From: CATOSD01 sp965226695
Lineage (GTDB): Bacteria > Chloroflexota > Dehalococcoidia > Lucifugimonadales > CATOSD01
DNA length: 64,000 nt
Assembly: GCA_965226695.1 (NCBI GenBank)
Contig: OZ245405.1
Span: 3,162,001 to 3,226,000 of the forward strand
Reading direction: 5' to 3'
A program made the translations under genes and the position numbers. Positions 15,639 through 24,058 of this stretch are shown one piece after another. Numbering within the stretch: position 1 is the stretch's first letter; the number at the start of each line of letters is the position of its first letter. A model generated the notes under the pieces. It saw only the letters and a program-made list of their open reading frames with translations. It was not told the DNA's origin and did not search any database.

Positions 15639-16862
15639 ATGGGACTTATGGCAACCCTGGGCAAGGCTCTGCCCCGACTGCCCCGGCGCGAGCGGGCGGG
15701 CCGCGCGGCTCGTCCGCCGGCAGAGGCGTGGGAGCAGGGCCTGGGCCTCCCGTCGCCGTGGGCGCCCGCGACTTACGGTGAGTACTACCCGCGCTCGGCG
15801 CTCGTCTACTCGGCCATTCGCGTGCGGCAGGACGCGGTTGTTCGCGCGCCGCTCAGCGTCTACCGGCGCAGCGTCGCTCGCGGCGTCGGCGAGCCTGCGG
15901 CGCGGGAGCGTGCGGCGACACCGGTCGGGCCGGACCACCCGGCGCAACGCCTGCTCGACCGGCCCAACCCGTTCTGGACGCGCGGCGAGCTGTGGCGCGC
16001 CACCGAGACCTCGCTTGGGTTGTGGGGCGCCGCCTTCTGGGGGCTGGAGCGCAGAGGCGGCGAGGTCGTCGAGATCTGGCCGCTGCGCTCGGACAGGATG
16101 CGCGTGGTCCCCGACGAGAGCGCATACGTCAAGGGCTTCGTCTACGTTGGAGCCGGACACACGCTCGTGCCCTACCTCGCCGAGGACGTGGTCTGGATCA
16201 GATACTTCAACCCCCTGGACGAGCTGGCCGGCCTCTCTCCCATGGCGCCCCTGCGCCTGTCCGCCGACATGGGCATCGAGGCGCTGTGGGCCAACCGCAA
16301 CAACCTCAGCAACGACAGTACGCCCGGCATGATCATCGAGACGATGGACACGCCTACGGACTTCGAGACGAAGGAGTTCTACGAGCGGTGGGAGGCGCGC
16401 TACCAGGGCGTCGGCCGCGTGCGGCGTCCGGCGCTGCTGAGCAGCGGCATGAGGGCCACCAACCTGGGCTTCAGCCCCAAGGACATGGAGTACATCCAGA
16501 GCCTGCGATGGAGCCTCGAGGACGTTTGCCGCGTGTTCGGCGTTCCCAAGCCGATGCTGGGGGACACCGAGCGCATTACGTTCTCGAACTTCCGGACGGC
16601 GCGAAGGGTATTCTGGGAAGACACCATTCTGCCCCAGCTCATCTTCTACCAGGAGGCGCTCCAGCAGTGGCTGCTGCCCAACTTCGGCGACCCGTCCCTG
16701 CTGGTCGAGTTCGACGTTTCCGAAATCGACGCGCTGAGGGAGTCCGAGAACGACCGCGCCGAGCGGCGGCGTAAGTACGTCGCCAGCGGTATCATGACCA
16801 TCAACGAGGTGCGGGAGGAGATGAACCTCGCGCCAGTGAGCTGGGGGGACGCGGTCTCGTGA
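15639..16862 (+). CDS. Phage portal protein (HK97 type)
   Basis: 407 residues after AGGAGGTG and an ATG. The portal-family features are YYPRSALVYSAIRVRQDAV near residue 50, DHPAQRLLDRPNPFWTRGELW, a central beta domain with VVWIRYFNPLDELAGLSPM, the LSNDSTPGMI stretch, and the C-terminal helix region RRKYVASGIMTINEVREEMNL. It would form the dodecameric ring through which terminase threads DNA. It lies 73 nt behind terminase on the same strand, and no head protease or major capsid gene follows. Confidence 0.88.
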   Translation: MGLMATLGKALPRLPRRERAGRAARPPAEAWEQGLGLPSPWAPATYGEYYPRSALVYSAIRVRQDAVVRAPLSVYRRSVARGVGEPAARERAATPVGPDHPAQRLLDRPNPFWTRGELWRATETSLGLWGAAFWGLERRGGEVVEIWPLRSDRMRVVPDESAYVKGFVYVGAGHTLVPYLAEDVVWIRYFNPLDELAGLSPMAPLRLSADMGIEALWANRNNLSNDSTPGMIIETMDTPTDFETKEFYERWEARYQGVGRVRRPALLSSGMRATNLGFSPKDMEYIQSLRWSLEDVCRVFGVPKPMLGDTERITFSNFRTARRVFWEDTILPQLIFYQEALQQWLLPNFGDPSLLVEFDVSEIDALRESENDRAERRRKYVASGIMTINEVREEMNLAPVSWGDAVS

Positions 16863-16931
16863 GCCGCAGGCGTTGCGGGATGGCTTCCAATTCGCTCAAA
16901 GCAAGGTGCGTAAACGCCCCGCCGAAGCCTG

Positions 16932-17288
16932 CTAGATGGTAAGCCTCGGCGCGGGAATCAGCCTGTGGTTAGTGGTGTCGGCAATCAGTCCGAACACCTG
17001 GAGGGTCGTAGCGCCCAGCAGATACTGATTGTCGCTGCCGAAGACGACTCGGCTGGTCGCCACGTCATCCTCGACGTACAAGCGCGCCTCACCAATTGGA
17101 AGCTGCGCCCTTCTGCCATCGGCGAGCGTGAATGTCCTGAATCCGGAGGGCTGGATCCCCGCCTGCTCGCGCAACAGCCTCTCTGGAAGCACGGTGTACG
17201 TGGAGCCCGTGTCCACGTCCGCCTCGACCCAATGTGGGGCGCCGCCGTTACCGTCGCTTACGCCGATGCGTGCCTTGAATGTTCCCAT
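16932..17288 (-). CDS. Retropepsin-like (clan AA) aspartic protease
   Basis: About 118 residues from an ATG at 17288, chosen because GGGAG lies 6 nt before it; the open frame extends 30 codons further upstream. The catalytic motif is VDTGSTYTVLP, followed by the flap region (FTLADGRRAQLPIG) and LLGATTLQVFGL, a second hydrophobic-hydrophobic-Gly motif. One DTGS per chain implies a homodimer. The prokaryotic family is of unknown substrate. It lies between the phage pair and guaB3 and seems unrelated to either. Confidence 0.85.
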   Translation of the reverse strand: MGTFKARIGVSDGNGGAPHWVEADVDTGSTYTVLPERLLREQAGIQPSGFRTFTLADGRRAQLPIGEARLYVEDDVATSRVVFGSDNQYLLGATTLQVFGLIADTTNHRLIPAPRLTI

Positions 17289-17397
17289 GCTGTTCTCCCA
17301 GATGCGTGGGGTCTCCTGCTTCACAGGGTAGCTTGCCCCAAAGATAGCGTCAACGGCTTTGGTGACGTCTAACGCCATGTTGAAGTGCCAGAACGCC

Positions 17398-17427
17398 TTG
17401 ACGCTTGCAGCCTACCTTTGCTATATT
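17398..17427 (+). promoter_or_regulatory. Predicted guaB3 promoter
   Basis: TTGACG (17398-17403), an 18-nt spacer and TATATT (17422-17427), in an AT-rich pocket of otherwise GC-rich DNA. It gives a leader of about 38 nt before the TTG start at 17472. Confidence 0.6.
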
Positions 17428-17471
17428 TCGTAAAATTTAACCCGCGCTTATTGATGTGAGGGGGCGCCGAA

Positions 17472-18599
17472 TTGAAAGAGCTCAAGCGTGCGTACGGTTT
17501 TGACGAGGTAGCGATAGCCCCGGGTAGCGTAACCATAAATCCCGAATTGACGAACACGGCATTTTCGGTAGACGGCATAACACTTCCCATCCCGGTGCTC
17601 GGCGCGGCCATGGACGCGGTCTCCTCGCCCAGTTTCGCGGCCAGGATGGAGGAGCAGGGCGGACTGGCGGTGATGAACCTGGAGGGAGTACAGACTCGAT
17701 ACGATGACCCCGATGGGGTGATCGCCGAGATTGTAAAGACCTCGCAGGACGAGGTCACCGCTCGCCTGCAGAAGGTCTATTCGGCCCCGATCAAGGAGCA
17801 ACTGATTGGGGAGCGGGTAGAAGAGACGAAGAACAACGGCGCCAAGTGCGCCGTTTCTGTTACCCCCGCAAGCGCCAAGCGGTTGGTTCCTCTGGCCGCC
17901 GAGGCCGGCGCGGACGTGATCGTGGTGCAGAGCACCGTTACCACCGCGCGGCACATTTCCCGGAGCGCGCGAGGACTGCGCTTTCCGGAGCTGCTGGAGA
18001 TGGTGAACGTACCCGTGCTGGTGGGCAACTGCGTTTCGCGCGAGGTAGCTCTCGAGCTGATGGAGACCGGTATCCACGGCGTGCTGGTGGGCGTAGGCCC
18101 CGGTGCGGCGTGCACCACGCGAGAGGTGACGGGCGTCGGCGTTCCGCAGGTGACGGCGACGCTCGATTGCGCCGCGGCCAGAGAAGAATACTTCGAGCGC
18201 ACGGGCAGGTACGTTCCGATCATAACGGACGGTGGAATTCGGACGGGCGGCGACCTGTGCAAGGCGCTGGCCTGTGGCGCAGACGCCGTTATGCTGGGCA
18301 CACCGCTCGCCCAGGCCGAAGAGGCTCCCGGCGCCGGCCACAACTGGGGCATGGCGAATCCACATCCGGCGCTGCCCAGGGGCACCCGCGTTAACGTGGG
18401 CGTTAAGGGAACGCTCAAGCAGCTGTTCTTCGGCCCCACTTCCAGGACGGACGGGACGCAGAACCTCATAGGCGCTCTCGAGGTGTGCATGGGGATGATT
18501 GGCGCGTCGACCATTCGCGAGATGCATCACAACGCCGAGGTGATGGTCGCTCCGTCCATCAAGACCGAGGGCAAGCACCTCCAGTTGGGATTCGAGTAG
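17472..18599 (+). CDS. guaB3: GuaB3-type IMP dehydrogenase family protein
   Basis: 375 residues from a TTG start with GAGGGGG upstream. It is a TIM barrel of the IMPDH/GMP reductase family: PIPVLGAAMDAVSS at the N-terminus, the catalytic-Cys loop GVGPGAACTTREVTGVG, then ITDGGIRTGGDLCKALACGADAVMLG for phosphate binding. It lacks the CBS domains of classical GuaB. GuaB3 proteins are found in Actinobacteria, Chloroflexi and cyanobacteria; their activity on IMP or GMP differs by case, so the reaction is left open. Confidence 0.88.
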   Translation: MKELKRAYGFDEVAIAPGSVTINPELTNTAFSVDGITLPIPVLGAAMDAVSSPSFAARMEEQGGLAVMNLEGVQTRYDDPDGVIAEIVKTSQDEVTARLQKVYSAPIKEQLIGERVEETKNNGAKCAVSVTPASAKRLVPLAAEAGADVIVVQSTVTTARHISRSARGLRFPELLEMVNVPVLVGNCVSREVALELMETGIHGVLVGVGPGAACTTREVTGVGVPQVTATLDCAAAREEYFERTGRYVPIITDGGIRTGGDLCKALACGADAVMLGTPLAQAEEAPGAGHNWGMANPHPALPRGTRVNVGVKGTLKQLFFGPTSRTDGTQNLIGALEVCMGMIGASTIREMHHNAEVMVAPSIKTEGKHLQLGFE

Positions 18600-18688
18600 G
18601 AGCGCCCGGCCTCCTCTCCTCCCGGCGGGCCTGTCCGGGGCAGAGGGAGGGCGGACTTGCGGTGGCCTGAGTTTTCGCCCTCACCCTA

Positions 18689-18711
18689 ACCCTCTCCCCG
18701 GGGGAGAGGGT
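18689..18711. repeat. Intergenic palindrome, REP-like
   Basis: ACCCTCTCCCC-G-GGGGAGAGGGT forms an 11-bp perfect stem between the convergent guaB3 and prmC genes. It shares the ccctct/agaggg character of the palindrome at 3323 and may act as a bidirectional terminator. Confidence 0.55.
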
Positions 18712-18720
18712 ACTGGCTTC

Positions 18721-19575
18721 TTACCTACTCCACGTCGCGCACACCACGCGCGGCAGGGCAAGCGCGTCCTCGCGATGTGTTACCCGCCCCCCGGGGAAGC
18801 TGCGCAGCGCGAGCCGTTGCACCTCGTCAAGCTGCTCCGGGGCTATCTCCACGAACAGCCAGCCGCCGGAGTTCAGCCGCCGCGGCGCGTCCTCCAGCAG
18901 CCGGCGGACTACCGCCAGGCCGTCGGCGCCCCCGTCGAGTGCGCCGGCCGGCTCGCTCCGCACCTCGCGAGGGAGACACGAAATGTCGGCGCTGCGGATG
19001 TAGGGCGGGTTGGAAACGATTACGTCCACGGGCGCGGCCAGCGGGGCCAGCAGATCGCCGCGCGCCAGCCGCACGCGCCTTACCACGCCGTGACGCCGCC
19101 GGTTGGCGTCCGCCACCTCGAGAGCGCCCGCGTCGACGTCGATGGCTATCACTTTCGCGCGCGGAACGCGCACGGCCACCGCGATGGCAATCGCGCCGCT
19201 GCCCGTGCCGACGTCGGCGACGCTCACGTCCCCGGCGCCATCCCGGGCGGCGAAGTGCTCGATGACGCAATCCACGAGCGTCTCGGTCTCCTGCCTCGGA
19301 ATCAGCACTCGCCGGTCCACGTGGAGGTCCAGCCCGTAGAACTCCCTGTGTCCGGTGATGTACGCGAGCGGCTCGCCCTCCGCCCGGCGGCGGGCGCAGG
19401 CCAGGGCCGCAAGCCGGATTTCGGGGGATACGGCATCCGAGAGCGCGGCGAAGTACTGCGCGCGGTCCACACCCAGAGCGTGGCGGGCCAGCACCTCGGC
19501 CTCCAGTCGGGCGTCGGGAATGCCGCTTGCCTCGAGGACACGGGCAAGCCGAGCGTGAAGCTCGCCAACCGTCAG
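18721..19575 (-). CDS. prmC: Peptide chain release factor N5-glutamine methyltransferase
   Basis: PrmC methylates the Gln of the GGQ motif in release factors. The SAM-binding motif is VADVGTGSGAIAIAVAV and the catalytic NPPY is in VIVSNPPYIRS. The N-terminal helical domain begins LTVGELHARLARVL. There is no ATG, GTG or TTG at the right place; a CTG at 19575 overlaps the prfA stop as CTGA and gives about 284 residues, normal for PrmC. The ORF can be extended upstream to 19881, but that part overlaps prfA and looks like out-of-frame sequence. It is the last gene of hisS-prfA-prmC. Confidence 0.9.
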   Translation of the reverse strand: MTVGELHARLARVLEASGIPDARLEAEVLARHALGVDRAQYFAALSDAVSPEIRLAALACARRRAEGEPLAYITGHREFYGLDLHVDRRVLIPRQETETLVDCVIEHFAARDGAGDVSVADVGTGSGAIAIAVAVRVPRAKVIAIDVDAGALEVADANRRRHGVVRRVRLARGDLLAPLAAPVDVIVSNPPYIRSADISCLPREVRSEPAGALDGGADGLAVVRRLLEDAPRRLNSGGWLFVEIAPEQLDEVQRLALRSFPGGRVTHREDALALPRVVCATWSR

Positions 19576-20642
19576 AGGCTCACCCGCTCCAGCCTCTGAG
19601 CCTGCTCCTGCTCGGAAAGGGCGCGAACGAAGTCGTCGATGCCGCCCTCGAGCACCGAGTCCAGGTTGTAGGTAGTAAGCCCCACGCGGTGGTCTGTGAC
19701 CCTGTTCTGCGGGTAGTTGTACGTGCGAACGCGCTGCGAGCGGTCGCCCGACCCGACCTGGGAGCGGCGCGACGCGCTGACTTCTTGATGTTGGCGCTGC
19801 TGCTCTCGCGCGAACAGGCGCGACCTCAGCACCGACATGGCCTTTTCCTTGTTCTTGAACTGGGATCGCTCGTCCTGGCACGTAGCGACTATGCCCGTTG
19901 GGCGGTGGGTGATGCGCACGGCGGTGGCGACTTTCTGCACGTGCTGGCCGCCGTGGCCGCTGGCGTGGTAGATGTCGATGTCCAGGTCTTCGGCGCGCAC
20001 GTCGACGTCGATCTCCTCAGCCTCGGGCAGCACCGCCACGGTGGCCGCCGAAGTGTGGAGCCGTCCGCCCGACTCCGTTACGGGAATGCGCTGTACGCGG
20101 TGAGTGCCGCTCTCGTGCTTGAGGCGGCTGAACGCGCTATCTCCGCGCACTATGAAGACGATTTCCTTTATGGCGCCCAGACCCGTCTCGTTGGCGTCCA
20201 TCACTTCGATGCGCCAGCCGCTCTTCTGGGCGTAGCGCGCGTACATGCGATATAGCTCGGCGGCGAACAGGCCGGCCTCCTCGCCACCCGTCCCCGCGCG
20301 AATCTCCATCATCACGTTCTTTTCGTCGTTCGGATCCGAGGGCAGAAGCGCCATCTGGAGTTCGATCTCCGTGGTTGCCATGCGCCCTTCCAGCTCCGCC
20401 AGCTCCTCGCGGGCGAGCTCCGCCAATTCGGGGTCCGGGTCGTCGCGCAGCATCTCGCGAATGCCCGCCAGCTCCTCTGCCAGGCCACGGTGTTCGCGCG
20501 AGAGCGTGACGAGGTTGCGTATGGACGCCTGCTCCTTCGCCAAGCTCTGAATGCGCGTGTAATCGGTCGAAAATTCCGGGTCCGCGAGCAGCCGGTCGAT
20601 TTCCTCGTAGCGCGCCTCTATGGTCGCGAGCGTGTCTCTCAT
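19572..20642 (-). CDS. prfA: Peptide chain release factor 1
   Basis: 356 residues. RF1 rather than RF2 is shown by the PxT codon-recognition motif (HRVQRIPVTESGGRLHTSA) and by the lack of an RF2 frameshift site. The GGQ of peptidyl-tRNA hydrolysis is in ASGHGGQHVQKV. It terminates at UAA and UAG codons, so it does not compete with selenocysteine at UGA. Its ATG overlaps the hisS stop (ATGA), and prmC follows with another 4-nt overlap. Confidence 0.97.
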   Translation of the reverse strand: MRDTLATIEARYEEIDRLLADPEFSTDYTRIQSLAKEQASIRNLVTLSREHRGLAEELAGIREMLRDDPDPELAELAREELAELEGRMATTEIELQMALLPSDPNDEKNVMMEIRAGTGGEEAGLFAAELYRMYARYAQKSGWRIEVMDANETGLGAIKEIVFIVRGDSAFSRLKHESGTHRVQRIPVTESGGRLHTSAATVAVLPEAEEIDVDVRAEDLDIDIYHASGHGGQHVQKVATAVRITHRPTGIVATCQDERSQFKNKEKAMSVLRSRLFAREQQRQHQEVSASRRSQVGSGDRSQRVRTYNYPQNRVTDHRVGLTTYNLDSVLEGGIDDFVRALSEQEQAQRLERVSL

Positions 20643-21940
20643 GCCGGTTTGCTCTGCCTGTCGCTTTCAGGCGCGGGCGCGTCCTTGCCGGTCAGCGCCT
20701 CGGCCAGGCCATCGGCCATCTTGATCGTGCGCTGCTCGCTCCTGGCGAGGTCGCGAACCTGCACCACGCCCTGTGCCAGCTCGTCGTCGCCGATGATGAT
20801 CGTGTGGGTGGCTCCGATGGAGTTCGCGTACCTGAGCTGGCTGCGCAGTCCGCGGCCGGCGGGGCCGACTGTGGCGGCGACACCATCCCGCCGCAATTCG
20901 GATGCGATCCTCACGGCCTCGCGCTTGGCGGCGTCGCCCAGGTGCGCCACCAGGACATTCGTTTCCGTCTCCTGAGGTATGCAGACGCCCTGCCGCTTGA
21001 GGCTGGCTATGACTCGCTCGATGCCCATGCCGTAGCCTACGCCCGGGGTCGGCCTGCCGCCGATCTCCTCAATCAGGCCGTCGTAGCGCCCGCCGCCGAA
21101 CAGGGTGTTCATGCGTCCCTCGACCGGCGGGGTGACCTCGAACACCGTGCGGGTGTAGTAGTCGAAGCCGCGCACCAGACGGTGGTCCACCTGGCCCTCT
21201 ATGCCCACCTGGCCGAGGTAGTCGAGCAGGTCGCGCCAGTGGCCGCGGCAGTCGTCACACAGGTGGTCGGCGCTGTGCGGGGCCTCATCGATGATCGGCT
21301 GGCAGCCGTCCTGTTTGCAGTCGAGCAGCCTCAGCGGGTTGCGGTCCAGCCGGCGGCGGCAGTCGTCGCACAGCCTGTGCGCGTGGGGCGCGTAGTGCTC
21401 GCGCAGCCGTCGCACGTACTGGGGGCGGCATTCGGCGTCACCGATGGAGTTCACGCTCAGGGAGAGGTCGCGAAGTCCCAGCGACTCAAGGAATCGCCAG
21501 CCCAACTCTATGATCTCGGCGTCGATGGAAGCGTCGGCGTCACCGTAGGCTTCGATGCCGAACTGGTGGTGCTGGCGATACCTGCCCGACTGGGGCCGCT
21601 CGTACCGGAACACGGGGCACAGGTAGAAGAGGCGCACGGGCTGGGGCAGGTTGTGCATCCCGTGTTCCAGGTATGCCCTGCACACGGGCGCGGTGCCTTC
21701 GGGACGCAGTGTGAGAGTGTCGCCGCCCCTGTCCTCGAAGGTGTAGGTCTCCTTCTCCACGATGTCGGTGACCTCGCCGATGCCGCGCACGAACAGGCGC
21801 GCGTCCTCGAACATGGGGGTGTCGATACGCCGGTAGCCGAAGCTGTGGGCGATCTGTTGCGCCCTGTCCTGGAAGAAGCGCCAATAGGGTTGGTCGCCAG
21901 GCAGAATGTCCGAGGTGCCGCGGGGGGCCTGGAATATCAA
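20639..21940 (-). CDS. hisS: Histidyl-tRNA synthetase
   Basis: 433 residues, class II synthetase. Motif 1 region: DTPMFEDARLFVRGIGE; motif 2: FRYERPQSGRYRQHHQFGIEAYG; the His-specific LVRGFDYYTRTVFEV; motif 3: GVGYGMGIERVI. The C-terminal anticodon-binding domain includes TNVLVAHLGDAAKREAV. There is an insert with four CxxC-like pairs (LCDDCRRRLDR, LLDCKQDGCQP, LCDDCRG) resembling a zinc-binding module in some bacterial HisRS. It is the first gene of the operon with prfA and prmC. Confidence 0.96.
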   Translation of the reverse strand: MIFQAPRGTSDILPGDQPYWRFFQDRAQQIAHSFGYRRIDTPMFEDARLFVRGIGEVTDIVEKETYTFEDRGGDTLTLRPEGTAPVCRAYLEHGMHNLPQPVRLFYLCPVFRYERPQSGRYRQHHQFGIEAYGDADASIDAEIIELGWRFLESLGLRDLSLSVNSIGDAECRPQYVRRLREHYAPHAHRLCDDCRRRLDRNPLRLLDCKQDGCQPIIDEAPHSADHLCDDCRGHWRDLLDYLGQVGIEGQVDHRLVRGFDYYTRTVFEVTPPVEGRMNTLFGGGRYDGLIEEIGGRPTPGVGYGMGIERVIASLKRQGVCIPQETETNVLVAHLGDAAKREAVRIASELRRDGVAATVGPAGRGLRSQLRYANSIGATHTIIIGDDELAQGVVQVRDLARSEQRTIKMADGLAEALTGKDAPAPESDRQSKPA

Positions 21941-22131
21941 CGAAAGCGCTCCGTGGCGTAGTATGGCGTGACGGCGAGGCGTCCGCAGAAAGGATACAGC
22001 AAGCGCCGTTTGGTGTAAACGCGAGGCGCGCCAGCACTGCGCTTACGGCGGCCATCCGGGGATGCGCGAGCGAACATCGGCTCGAACGGGCCGGCTGGGC
22101 TAGTTGCGGCCAGGAAACGCCGGCTCTCCGG

Positions 22132-23274
22132 TTAGAAGAGCTGCTCCAGCAGGGCGCGGGCGTCCTCGCGTTCGAGGGGTCTGGGTAGAACGGTCGTCCG
22201 CTCCCAGCGCACGTTGTCAAGCAGGGTGTCCATGTCGTCGGGGCCGACGCCGAGCGCGGATATCTTGGTCTTGAGACCGCAGCGGCTCATGATCTGCTCG
22301 ATGCGCGCCGCCGCCGCGTCCAGGTCTCCCACGCGGAGCGCGCCGAGCAGCGCCGGGAGCTTGTGCGGAATGGCCGGCGCGTTCCACTTGAGAAACGACG
22401 AGAGCGTCACGCCGACGGCCTGGCCGTGCTCGGCGCCCCAGAACAGGGTTAGAGGGCTGCCCACGGCGTGGCAGACGTTGGGGTGGCTGTTGGAGTAGGC
22501 GATGCCCGACATCGTGGCGGCAAGCGAGCACGCCGTGCGGGAGTCGAGGTCGCCCTGCAGGCAGGAGCGCTCCAGGTTCACGGCGTAGTCGGCGATGACC
22601 CTGAGATTGATCGCGTCGGATAGAGGCTCGGACTCCAGCGACCAGTAAGACTCGAAAGCGCTGGTGAAGGCGTCCATGCCGGACGCCGCGGCGAGTTTCT
22701 TGGACATGCTCATGGTGAGCTGGGGATCGACCACGGCCACGGTTGGGAACATAAGTGGGCTGCTGATGCCCAGAGAACGCTTGCCCACCATGTCCCACAG
22801 CGCGGCGCCGGAGGTCACCTCGCTGCTGCTGCCGGACGTGGTGGGAGCCGCGACGAAGGGCAGCCCGCGCCCACGTATGGAACGCTTGCGGTTGGCGTAG
22901 TCCAGCGCGGTGCCCTTGTGTGGCGTGAGAATGGCGACGACTTTGGCAAGGTCCATAGCGCTGCCGCCGCCCACGGCCACGACTACGTCGGCGCCGGACT
23001 CGCGGCACTTGGCGAGGGCGTCGTCCACCGCCTCGGGTGACGGAAATGGAGGCGTGTCGTCGAAGAGGGTCACGCGGGACAGGCCTATCTCGCCCACGAT
23101 ATGTTGAAGAACGCCGCGGGCGCGCAGGCTGTGTCGTCCGGTTACGAGGAACACGCGCGAGTCGTTTCCCGCCACGCCGTCGACCACCGTCTTGAGGTCG
23201 GCGAGCCTGCCGTTGCCGAAAATGACCCTGGTGGCATTTAGCCAGGTGAAGTTGTACTCACCGGGTTTCGGCAT
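22132..23274 (-). CDS. Iron-containing alcohol dehydrogenase
   Basis: 380 residues from an ATG preceded by GAGGAGGTG; the frame is open further upstream, but that part is not Fe-ADH-like. The NAD-binding segment is VVAVGGGSAMDLAKVVAIL; metal-site residues lie in SDAINLRVIADY, SHPNVCHAVGSPL and GAEHGQAVGV. The family reduces or oxidises alcohols, lactaldehyde, glycerol or phosphonoacetaldehyde; the substrate is not evident here. It is not linked to the genes on either side. Confidence 0.9.
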   Translation of the reverse strand: MPKPGEYNFTWLNATRVIFGNGRLADLKTVVDGVAGNDSRVFLVTGRHSLRARGVLQHIVGEIGLSRVTLFDDTPPFPSPEAVDDALAKCRESGADVVVAVGGGSAMDLAKVVAILTPHKGTALDYANRKRSIRGRGLPFVAAPTTSGSSSEVTSGAALWDMVGKRSLGISSPLMFPTVAVVDPQLTMSMSKKLAAASGMDAFTSAFESYWSLESEPLSDAINLRVIADYAVNLERSCLQGDLDSRTACSLAATMSGIAYSNSHPNVCHAVGSPLTLFWGAEHGQAVGVTLSSFLKWNAPAIPHKLPALLGALRVGDLDAAAARIEQIMSRCGLKTKISALGVGPDDMDTLLDNVRWERTTVLPRPLEREDARALLEQLF

Positions 23275-23351
23275 GGCGGCACCTCCTCGTAGTCTGTTGT
23301 GCCACCGCATTGTAGCACAAGGCTTCAAGAAGCGTTTTTTTGCCTGTCCGG

Positions 23352-24056
23352 CTAGTGCCGCTCGCCCGTTTCGGGGTCGATGACCAGCACGCGGTCGTCG
23401 ACGCTGAGTCCGAGAGTGTCCCGCACGTCGACCATGGCGCGCAACGCCTGCTCGCGCGTACCCCAGCCGACAGAGTGCATGATACCGAGAAGGTCCCGCC
23501 CCAGCTCGCACACGGCGAGGCTGCTGGCCTCGTAGAGCCTGGCGAGCGGCCTCCAGTCCTGGGGCGGCAGGTCGAGCTTCAGACCGCAGTACCTTAAGGC
23601 CCAGGTGTAGAACCAGGGCGTGCCGCTCGCGGGCGGAGGGCTGTGCAGCACCCCGTTGAGCGCCCCTCTCAACATGCGCGCCTGGATGTTGCGCTTGCTG
23701 AATCCCAGGGGCATGATGAGGGCGTCCAGGGCAGGGTGGATCACCATCTCCTCGATGTCGCCGCCGATACGGGCCTCGGCCGTAAGTGGACCGTAGCCGC
23801 GTCCTCGCGCGGTGTGGGGGAAGCCGCGCCGGCGCAGCAGCACGTGGGCTAACTCGTGGGCCGCGTGGTAGGCCAGGTCGTCGTCAGGCAGCCTGGTCCA
23901 CTCCGGCAGTGCGGGCGCGGTCAGGTCCGCGCCAAGCGCGCCGAACACGGCGCTGTGCCCCTCCTCGACCAGCTCCCAGGCTATGCCGGTCTCCTCGCCG
24001 TACAGCTCCCAGAACCTGCCGAATGGCTCCACCAGCTCGCGCCCAAGCGTCTTCAT
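23352..24056 (-). CDS. Uncharacterised protein with HExxH metallopeptidase motif
   Basis: 234 residues from an ATG at 24056. HAAHELAHVLL contains HELAH, the zinc-binding and catalytic motif of gluzincin-type peptidases. A possible third ligand lies in GGDIEEMVIHPALDAL. No signal peptide or membrane helix is seen. The start lies 2 bases beyond the stop of the preceding MFS gene, so the pair is probably cotranscribed. I cannot assign a family. Confidence 0.7.
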   Translation of the reverse strand: MKTLGRELVEPFGRFWELYGEETGIAWELVEEGHSAVFGALGADLTAPALPEWTRLPDDDLAYHAAHELAHVLLRRRGFPHTARGRGYGPLTAEARIGGDIEEMVIHPALDALIMPLGFSKRNIQARMLRGALNGVLHSPPPASGTPWFYTWALRYCGLKLDLPPQDWRPLARLYEASSLAVCELGRDLLGIMHSVGWGTREQALRAMVDVRDTLGLSVDDRVLVIDPETGERH

Positions 24057-24058
24057 CG

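Noticed and set aside
14258..16862. Gene transfer agent or complete prophage
   Set aside because: Only terminase and portal are present; capsid, protease, tail and lysis genes are absent in the window.
19576..19881. N-terminal 102-residue extension of PrmC
   Set aside because: It overlaps prfA out of frame and is Arg/Pro-rich nonsense; PrmC length is normal without it.
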